A stretch of 64,000 nucleotides of DNA, from NCBI GenBank assembly GCA_016719385.1, contig JADJZA010000007.1:248001-312000 (forward strand), given 5' to 3'. This DNA is from Candidatus Microthrix subdominans. GTDB taxonomy: Bacteria > Actinomycetota > Acidimicrobiia > Acidimicrobiales > Microtrichaceae. The notes below the pieces were generated by a model. That model did not search any database, had not been told where the DNA came from, and saw only the letters and a program-made list of their open reading frames with translations. The translations under genes were made by a program, and so were the position numbers. Positions 58,607 to 64,000 of the stretch are shown here, one piece after another (position 1 is the first letter of the stretch; the number at the start of each line of letters is the position of its first letter).

Positions 58607-60274
58607 TCAGCGGACGGTGACGACGACGGCGTGCCAACCGGTGGCGCCGTCGGGGTCCGGGCGGCTGGGCTGAGCGGTTTGGGTGACGCCGTCGCCGTCG
58701 GTGGCCCGCACGGTGAGGGTGTGTCGGCCGGGTGTGGCATCCCAGTCCAACCACCACTGACGCCAGGTGGCCTCGGACAGCTCGGGCCCCAGCGTGGCTG
58801 CGCGCCACGGGCCGCCGTCGACGCGCACCTCCACCTTGGACAGGGCCCGGATCCCGGCCCAGGCGACCCCGGCGATTGTGGCCGCCCCTGCGTTGACCGT
58901 GGAGCCTTCGGCTGGCACATCGATGCGGCTCTGGGTCTTGATCGGCGCCTCCTTCGACCAACCTCGCGGAACCCAGTAGCCGGTGAAGTCCTCCCACGTG
59001 GTCAGCTCGATCGTCTCGAGCCACTTACACGCGGAGACGTACCCGTAGAGCCCCGGGATGACGAGACGGGCCGGAAACCCGTGGATGAGGGGAAGCGGCT
59101 CGCCGTTCATGCCGACCGCGATGATCGCCGGCGGGGTTGGGTCTCCCGGGGGCCGATCGAGCGTCTCGATCGGGAAACCGCAGCTCCAGCCGTCGGTCGA
59201 GGTGGCGCCCACCTGGGTGGTGCCGTCGGGAATGCCGGCCTCGGCAAGGAGCGGTGCCAGCTCGACCCCCTGCCATCGAGCGTTGCCCACCAGGGAACCG
59301 CCCACCTCGTTGGAGACACAGCTCAGCGTGCAGTCGATTTCGATCTGCTCGCGAGCCAGCAGATCGGCGTAGCTGAGGGTGAGCGGACCGCGGCTGCCGC
59401 CGCCGATCGTCAGCTGCCACGTTGCTGGGTCGACGCTGGGCACGGTGAACGCAGTGTCGATGCGGTAGAAGCCGTCGTTGGGGGTGATCAGCGGCGAGAG
59501 GCCGGGCGTGGCGCCACCGCCGGAGCCCGCATTGGGCAGGGCCTCGAGCTGTTCGTCGACCGCGGGGAGCTTCACCTGTCGACGTGCGGCGGCGGCCTGG
59601 CTTTTTCCGCCGACAAACCGGATCGCCCCTGCGAGAGCCAACTGGGCGATCGCCACCATGCCGAGGCCCCTGACCAGGGTGCGCCGCCCAACGATCGAGG
59701 TGGGCGGGGGAGTGTCGGCCCCGGTGGCCGGCTCGTCGGCCGGCATGTCGTCGTCGGTTGCGGCCGCGGTCTCCGCGCCGAAGAGCATCCACAGGGCGAC
59801 CGCCGACACGGCCCCGCCGACGATGGCCCCCAGCCCGGCGCCTGGCCCGCCGGTGCGCCCGGACCAGGCGGCGGAGGCACCGACGAGTGCCACCGCTGCG
59901 GCGCCCGCCGACGCCCAGGCGGCCTGGCGACGACCGCAGGCGGCGAGCCGGCCCAGTCCCGCCGAGATTGCGGCCAGGATCAGCAGGGTTCCCACGATCG
60001 TGGCGGGCTTGTCCAGGGTCCCCAGCGTCGAGATCGCCCACTCCCGCACACCGGTCGGGCTGAGGTCGACTACCCGATCGGCAATCGCCAGCAGCGGCGA
60101 GCTGATCGGTCCGATCAGTGCGGCCAGCAGCTCAGCGGTGCCGAGCCCGACCGCCCCGGCGAGGACGCCGGCGGTCGCCGGGTTGGCGACCGGAACCGCC
60201 CGGCGGGCGTCGGCCGAGTGGCCGTCCGACCGGGGGGTGGGGACGGTGGTGGGGTTGTGATAGGACCTCGACAT
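58607..60274 (-). CDS. Sulfite-oxidase-like molybdopterin oxidoreductase with N-terminal membrane domain
   Basis: 555 residues. The N-terminal 230 residues contain four or five hydrophobic helices (TAGVLAGAVGLGTAELLAAL, TIVGTLLILAAISAGLGRLA, AAAVALVGASAAWSG, LGAIVGGAVSAVALWMLFG). The catalytic domain has the Moco Cys in EIDCTLSCVSNEVGGSLVGN, followed by FPIETLDRPPG, HGFPARLVIPGLYGYVSACK and IELTTWEDFTGYWVPRGWSK. A C-terminal Mo-co dimerisation-like domain (VEVRVDGGPWRAATLG, WDATPGRHTLTVRATDGDG) follows. Oriented minus, convergent to the amidase. Electron donor/acceptor unknown. Confidence 0.9.
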   Translation of the reverse strand: MSRSYHNPTTVPTPRSDGHSADARRAVPVANPATAGVLAGAVGLGTAELLAALIGPISSPLLAIADRVVDLSPTGVREWAISTLGTLDKPATIVGTLLILAAISAGLGRLAACGRRQAAWASAGAAAVALVGASAAWSGRTGGPGAGLGAIVGGAVSAVALWMLFGAETAAATDDDMPADEPATGADTPPPTSIVGRRTLVRGLGMVAIAQLALAGAIRFVGGKSQAAAARRQVKLPAVDEQLEALPNAGSGGGATPGLSPLITPNDGFYRIDTAFTVPSVDPATWQLTIGGGSRGPLTLSYADLLAREQIEIDCTLSCVSNEVGGSLVGNARWQGVELAPLLAEAGIPDGTTQVGATSTDGWSCGFPIETLDRPPGDPTPPAIIAVGMNGEPLPLIHGFPARLVIPGLYGYVSACKWLETIELTTWEDFTGYWVPRGWSKEAPIKTQSRIDVPAEGSTVNAGAATIAGVAWAGIRALSKVEVRVDGGPWRAATLGPELSEATWRQWWLDWDATPGRHTLTVRATDGDGVTQTAQPSRPDPDGATGWHAVVVTVR

Positions 60275-60338
60275 CGCGCTTCACCCTTACACCCCGAACC
60301 GGCGCAGCGTCGCCGCGCGGCTGCGGCCGCTCTCAGCA

Positions 60339-60842
60339 GTGCGCCAAACCGGCGCTTTGCTGTTGCTGCCCGTCGCCGTCTCGATGGCCCTGTCCGGGTG
60401 CTCGAGCGGACCATCGATGGCGCAATGGGCCAAAGAAGCCGACCGGGTGTGTGCCGAGATCAACGCCGAGGTTGAGGCGCTGCCCAAACCCGGTAACGAT
60501 CTGGCCACCTTCGATGCCTATATCGGGCGGATCCGGCAGTTGCTGACCACCGAGCAAACCAAGATTGCCGACCTCGACGGGCCGGACGGCGAAACGCCCA
60601 CATCGATGGCCGAGTACCTCGATCGACAACTCGAGCTGGTCGCCGACCTCGAGGAGGCGGCCGGCGATGGGGACGGGATGCGGGTGCGCTCCCTGCTCGA
60701 CCAGTCGGCGCGCGAGCTGGGGCCGATGGGCAGGGCCACCGCCAAGGCGACCGGTGTGACCGAGTGCGCCACGACGGGTCCGGTTGGCGGCTCGGCCGAC
60801 ACCACCGCCGCGCCGACGTCGAGCACCACGCCCGCCGGGTGA
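60339..60842 (+). CDS. Putative lipoprotein, alpha-helical
   Basis: 167 residues from GTG 60339. Signal sequence LLLLPVAVSMALSGC ends in a lipobox. The mature part has an early Cys (RVCAEINAEVEALP) and helical segments (FDAYIGRIRQLLTTEQTKIA, YLDRQLELVADLEEAAGDGD) with another Cys near the end (TECATTG) and a Thr/Ser tail. No family recognised. Divergent from the sulfite-oxidase-like gene by 64 nt and convergent to the cyclase. Confidence 0.7.
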   Translation: MRQTGALLLLPVAVSMALSGCSSGPSMAQWAKEADRVCAEINAEVEALPKPGNDLATFDAYIGRIRQLLTTEQTKIADLDGPDGETPTSMAEYLDRQLELVADLEEAAGDGDGMRVRSLLDQSARELGPMGRATAKATGVTECATTGPVGGSADTTAAPTSSTTPAG

Positions 60843-60909
60843 CGCCCGATCGGTCGGGCAGCCCTGTTCGGCCGGTGTCGGGTTCGATCCGACGGGCAGG
60901 GCGGCCCGG
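60843..60909. other. Convergent intergenic stretch with nested hairpin
   Basis: The stretch between the lipoprotein and cyclase stops contains gccctg...cagggc pairing around an inner gtcgg-gttcgat-ccgac stem. It looks like a two-way terminator. Confidence 0.35.
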
Positions 60910-61704
60910 TCAGCACCCCGGGGTGCCGTCGGAGCCACCCAGGAGCAACTCGTAGACCTCGGTCTCCTGCGTTCGCCCCCGCAGCTGAACGGTTTCTCGC
61001 AGCGCGTAGCACCCGCTGTCGAGCGCCCGTCGGCTGGCCGGATTCGCCCCCCCGTCGGCGGCCGCGATCGAGCCAGCGTCGGCGAGCACCCCCGACTCGC
61101 TGTGCTTGGCCCCCTCGCACAGGCGGGCGGCGATGTTCACCACGTCGCCGATCACGGTGTACTCGTGACGGTCCGGGGTGCCCACGTAGCCGGCGAGCGC
61201 TGTTCCTGTCGCCACGCCTACCCCGGCGCGGGGCGAGCCGGGGAGCTTGGCGAGGGCGCTCGGAAGCTCGGCGGCGGCGCCGAGGGCCCGAGCACCGTGG
61301 TCGGCCTGCGGGACGGGAGCCCCGAAGATGCACAGCGCAGCGTCGCCCTCGAACTTGTTGATCCACCCTCCGTGGGCGGTCACGACATCGGCGATCGCGC
61401 CAAAAAACCGGTTGAGCATCTTGACCACCTCGCGCGGGGCATGGGCCTCGCTGTAGGCGGTGAAACCGTCCAGGTCGACGAACAGCACGCTGAGCTGGCG
61501 CTCCTCGCCGCCCAAGTCGTGCTGATGGTCCATCGCCCAGCGGGCCACGTCACGGCCGACGTGACGTCCGAACAGGTCGTGGAGCACGGCTCGTTCCTCA
61601 AGGCCCTCGGTCATCGAGTTGAAGCCGGCCGCCAGGCGTCCCAGGTCGCCGCCGTCGTCGAGGGGTACCCGCACATCGAAGTTGCCCTCGCCCACCTCGC
61701 CCAT
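60910..61704 (-). CDS. Class III adenylate/guanylate cyclase, C-terminal part (HAMP and catalytic domain)
   Basis: 264 residues if read from ATG 61704. It begins inside a HAMP domain (MGEVGEGNFDVRVPLDDGGD) and continues into the class III cyclase domain with metal-binding Asp residues in LFVDLDGFTAYSEAH and INKFEGDAALCIFGAP, and the purine/transition-state residues of YTVIGDVVNIAARLCEG. The catalytic residues look intact. The matching N-terminal membrane half is in another frame upstream (61598-62557), so this gene is either frameshifted or an assembly error lies near 61705. It resembles Rv1318c-Rv1320c cyclases. Confidence 0.85.
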   Translation of the reverse strand: MGEVGEGNFDVRVPLDDGGDLGRLAAGFNSMTEGLEERAVLHDLFGRHVGRDVARWAMDHQHDLGGEERQLSVLFVDLDGFTAYSEAHAPREVVKMLNRFFGAIADVVTAHGGWINKFEGDAALCIFGAPVPQADHGARALGAAAELPSALAKLPGSPRAGVGVATGTALAGYVGTPDRHEYTVIGDVVNIAARLCEGAKHSESGVLADAGSIAAADGGANPASRRALDSGCYALRETVQLRGRTQETEVYELLLGGSDGTPGC

Positions 61705-62557
61705 CGCGGCGCACCCGCTCGATGCGCCGACCAGTGGAGGAAGCGGCCCCCCACATCACTGCTCCGCCCGCTCCCAGCCCGACGCCGAGCAGCGCCGCCA
61801 GCCGCCAGTGAGGCATCGCACGGCCGGTCGGGGACGTGAGTAATGCCAAGCCCACCGCGAGCAGCGGCAGCCCGCTGCCCAGTAGCCAGAATAGCCAAAT
61901 GCGCCGCTCGACGTCCCTCTGGCGCCGGCCGAGAACCTGGCCGGCCTGAGCCAGGTCGATCAGGGGGCGGATCGGCCGGTCGAGCAGCAGGTAGATGGAG
62001 GTGCTGGTCACCAGGCCGACCACGGCGATGCCGATGCCCACCCGGGGCGAGTGGTTCAACCAGGCGAAGATCAACCCGGCCAAGGCCCACCACAAGTAGT
62101 TCTGCACCGACAGCGTCAGCGCCAGCCGCAGCACCAGACCTCGTCGGAAGCGACCGGGGAGGCGGCCCCGCTCGGCCCACCGCACCGCCAGGTTCATCAG
62201 CACGTTCTGAATGAGGAATGCGATCAACGTGACGACGATCAGGTAGGCGAGAAACACTCGCTCGTTCAGTGCGTCGTCGCGGGGGCGGCCAGCGTCGTTC
62301 CAAGGGAACAGGAAGCGGAGGTAGACCCACACCAGCATCCCGCCGACGACGTTGGCGGCCGCAAAGCGGATGCGGATTGCCCATCGCAGTCCGTCCGCCT
62401 GTTGGGCAGCTTGGACACCCCGAAGGTGTTGGGGCGCACGGGCCTCGGTGAGCTGAACCGTCGCGCCGCGGACCGGCGAGGCGTCGTCGAGCGTGTTGTC
62501 GGAGGTCACGGCACCTCCCGGCGTCGGGTTGGTCCCTGGTTTGGTGAGGTTCGGCAT
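61598..62557 (-). CDS. Class III cyclase, N-terminal membrane part (frameshifted)
   Basis: 319 residues from ATG 62557, of which about 280 are meaningful. Six hydrophobic helices are visible (AANVVGGMLVWVYLRFLFPW, VFLAYLIVVTLIAFLIQNVL, LTLSVQNYLWWALAGLIFAW, IAVVGLVTSTSIYLLL, WLFWLLGSGLPLLAVGLALL, LLGVGLGAGGAVMW), then the HAMP start GRRIERVRR. After that the frame runs into Arg/Gly-rich nonsense (DGRGGRGQLRCAG) and a stop at 61598. The expected continuation (MGEVGEGNF) is in the other frame at 61704. Removing one base, or adding two, near 61705 would join the halves into a cyclase of about 550 residues. A TACGAT box at 62577-62582 (minus) may be its promoter. Confidence 0.8.
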   Translation of the reverse strand: MPNLTKPGTNPTPGGAVTSDNTLDDASPVRGATVQLTEARAPQHLRGVQAAQQADGLRWAIRIRFAAANVVGGMLVWVYLRFLFPWNDAGRPRDDALNERVFLAYLIVVTLIAFLIQNVLMNLAVRWAERGRLPGRFRRGLVLRLALTLSVQNYLWWALAGLIFAWLNHSPRVGIGIAVVGLVTSTSIYLLLDRPIRPLIDLAQAGQVLGRRQRDVERRIWLFWLLGSGLPLLAVGLALLTSPTGRAMPHWRLAALLGVGLGAGGAVMWGAASSTGRRIERVRRDGRGGRGQLRCAGTPRRRRRPGTPGGRLQLDDRGP

Positions 62558-62664
62558 GCTCTGGCCCCCGCTTCTATCGTATCGGCGGGCCGAACCCAGG
62601 CGGTGGGGAACGCCTTGGCACACGCCAACCGGGCCCTCGACCGGACGTGACCGCCAACGTCCCC

Positions 62665-62670
62665 TATCCT
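62665..62670 (+). promoter_or_regulatory. Possible -10 box of the cell-wall hydrolase gene (TATCCT)
   Basis: TATCCT ends 12 nt before ATG 62683. Transcription starting 6-7 nt later would leave almost no leader, supporting that ATG over the one at 62767. Confidence 0.4.
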
Positions 62671-62682
62671 GTCCCGATCGCC

Positions 62683-64000
62683 ATGTCTTCTCCCCGCCGC
62701 GCATGGTCGGCCGCTCCATCTCGCGTCCGGTCATCCCTTGGTGCCGTCATCTCCTCCCGAACCTTGATGAACACGGGTCGTCCGTTGCGACGGTCGGCGC
62801 CCCGGCGCCCGCTCAGGACGCTGGCTCAGGCGACGGCTGCGGTCGTGTTGTTCGCCGTGGGTGTCGTCGCGTCGCCCGCAGGGGCCGCCCCCGCCCAGGA
62901 CGACGTCGCACCGACCTCGGACCCGCCCGTCGCCACGGCGGCGACCGCTGTTCCCGCTCCCGCCGACACCCCTCCGGCGACGAACGATCCCGCCCAGAAC
63001 GACCCAGCGGCCGATCCACCCTCCCCCTACGCCACCGCTTCGCCGACCGTGGTCCCTGGCACCGAGCCGAGCGACACCGGGCCGAGCGGTTCGGGATCGG
63101 GCGATGCGGGCCCCTCGAGCAGCCAGCCGTTGTTGTTGCAGCAGGCGGTCGACAAGGCCAAGGGCGAGGTCAGTCGGCTCACCTCGGCCCTGACGGCGGC
63201 GGAACAGGCCGATGTTGTCGCGCGCGAGGCGGCGGCCAAGCGGGACGGAGAACTCGCCGAGGAGGCCAAAGCGGAGGGCGAGCGGGCCAAGAAGGCCCGG
63301 GCCCTTGCCGGTGAGGCGCGCACGGACTCCGAGAAGCTGGCCGTGCGGCTCAAGAGCGCCGACGTCGACCGGGTCGACGCCAACGAGGGACTGCTGAAGA
63401 CGGCCGGCAAACTGCGGACCTATTCGGTGGCCGCCTTCGTCTCCAACAGTGCGCCCGCCGGCCTGGATGGAATCTCCGACGACGCCGAGCTGCTGTCGTC
63501 GCGGCGGCGCGAGCTGCTGCGCAGTTCGGGTCGGGCGCACGTGTCGCGGACCAAGGAAGCCGAGATGTATGTCGCGGCCGCCGAGGTGCAGGTAGACGAG
63601 CTTGCCAACCAACGGGCCGGCAAGGTCGCCGAGGAACAAACGCAGCTTGAGATTGAGTCGGGCCACCTCGGACGGGTGGAGGCACTCGTGGAGGAGCGGG
63701 CCGCGGCCGAGCAGGCCGAGCTGGCCCGTCGCCAGAGCGCCGCTCAGGAACGCTTGACCGTGCGCAAGGACTTGGAGCGGGCCGGTACCGTCTCCGAGCG
63801 GTTCGTTGCGTTGGCCCTTGACCAGACGACATCGATCAACGGCGAGCCGTTGTTGGCCGCTGAGGACCTGTCCCGCTGGTTCGTCGCCGACGGGCGGCGG
63901 GCCAACACCACCGTGCCGATCGAGGAGCTCGCCCGGCTGTTCATCGAGGAGGGCCGCAGCGAGTCGATCCGCGGCGATATCGCCTTCGCCCAGTCGATTC
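62683..64000 (+). CDS. Secreted coiled-coil cell-wall hydrolase (partial, C-terminus outside window)
   Basis: 439 codons, open to the window edge. An N-terminal export signal (TLAQATAAVVLFAVGVVASP then AGAAPAQ) is followed by a Pro/Ala/Ser-rich linker (about 75-150) and a coiled coil (KAKGEVSRLTSALTAAEQAD to AAEQAELARRQSAAQERLTV). At the very end PIEELARLFIEEGRSESIRG and DIAFAQSI match the start of a glucosaminidase-type lysozyme domain (which usually continues VETGYF). Coiled-coil plus hydrolase domains are typical of regulated peptidoglycan hydrolases. Start ATG 62683; ATG 62767 is an alternative. Confidence 0.75.
   Translation, partial: MSSPRRAWSAAPSRVRSSLGAVISSRTLMNTGRPLRRSAPRRPLRTLAQATAAVVLFAVGVVASPAGAAPAQDDVAPTSDPPVATAATAVPAPADTPPATNDPAQNDPAADPPSPYATASPTVVPGTEPSDTGPSGSGSGDAGPSSSQPLLLQQAVDKAKGEVSRLTSALTAAEQADVVAREAAAKRDGELAEEAKAEGERAKKARALAGEARTDSEKLAVRLKSADVDRVDANEGLLKTAGKLRTYSVAAFVSNSAPAGLDGISDDAELLSSRRRELLRSSGRAHVSRTKEAEMYVAAAEVQVDELANQRAGKVAEEQTQLEIESGHLGRVEALVEERAAAEQAELARRQSAAQERLTVRKDLERAGTVSERFVALALDQTTSINGEPLLAAEDLSRWFVADGRRANTTVPIEELARLFIEEGRSESIRGDIAFAQSI

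Noticed and set aside
60843..60909. T-arm-like gggttcgatccg suggesting a tRNA
   Set aside because: No acceptor stem, anticodon arm or D-arm can be folded around it; it is part of a terminator-like nested hairpin between convergent genes.

Overview
The window looks like chromosomal DNA from a high-GC, Gram-positive actinobacterium. An acidimicrobial lineage (Microthrix/Ilumatobacter type) is plausible but is an inference. Evidence: GC-rich codon use, two WhiB regulators, a DUF2342/YlbL/UPF0182 gene set, several Actinobacteria-type lipoproteins, frequent GTG starts, and many starts lying 6-8 nt after a TANNNT hexamer, as in leaderless transcription. I see no tRNA, rRNA, CRISPR array, insertion sequence, integrase or phage module. 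The region reads as core chromosome with dense, often overlapping genes.

Layout. 1-1.7 kb: 3' part of an acyltransferase and a 34-residue membrane peptide with a strong hairpin. 2-5.7 kb: one-carbon and purine genes purH, folD, metF. 5.7-16 kb: DUF4262 and MpaB-like oxygenase genes, an aldehyde dehydrogenase, a heterodimeric ABC exporter, malate dehydrogenase, an SCP2-like protein, an Fpg/Nei glycosylase and a lipocalin-like protein. 16-18 kb: two divergent lipoprotein genes. 18-21.6 kb (minus): succinate dehydrogenase sdhC-sdhA-sdhB, with an 18-bp minisatellite at its 3' end. 21.7-27 kb: an unknown protein and an L,D-transpeptidase (minus), then a MoxR-type AAA+ ATPase and its VWA partner (plus). 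27-29 kb: whiB, 5-formyl-THF cyclo-ligase, tatA, whiB. 29-34.8 kb: HtrA-like protease, an unknown protein, polyphosphate kinase, an MFS protein and a beta-carbonic anhydrase. 34.8-40.8 kb: DUF2342 protein, SDR protein, membrane PDZ protein, moaE, a small membrane protein, and mreB with an odd glycine tail. 40.8-45.9 kb: a complete branched-chain amino-acid-type ABC importer (livG-livF-livH-livM-livK). 45.9-53.8 kb: HEAT-repeat protein, small membrane protein, YlbL-like PDZ/Lon protease, a large DivIVA-like coiled-coil protein and UPF0182. 54-58.5 kb: DUF368 transporter, H+-pyrophosphatase and an Ntn amidase. 58.6-64 kb: a sulfite-oxidase-like protein, a lipoprotein, a frameshifted class III adenylate cyclase and the 5' part of a secreted cell-wall hydrolase.

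Functional themes are one-carbon/purine metabolism (purH, folD, metF, the cyclo-ligase), TCA and energy conservation (mdh, sdhCAB, H+-PPase, polyphosphate kinase) and envelope growth (mreB, L,D-transpeptidase, the C55-P carrier candidate, DivIVA-like protein, cell-wall hydrolase). The most unusual features are a hairpin repeat family with a conserved 29-nt loop and changing stems, found in two convergent intergenic regions (53.8 and 58.5 kb); an mreB gene that appears to start at CTG and runs through five G-tracts; an 810-residue DivIVA-like protein placed between ylbL and UPF0182; and an adenylate cyclase split at its HAMP domain.
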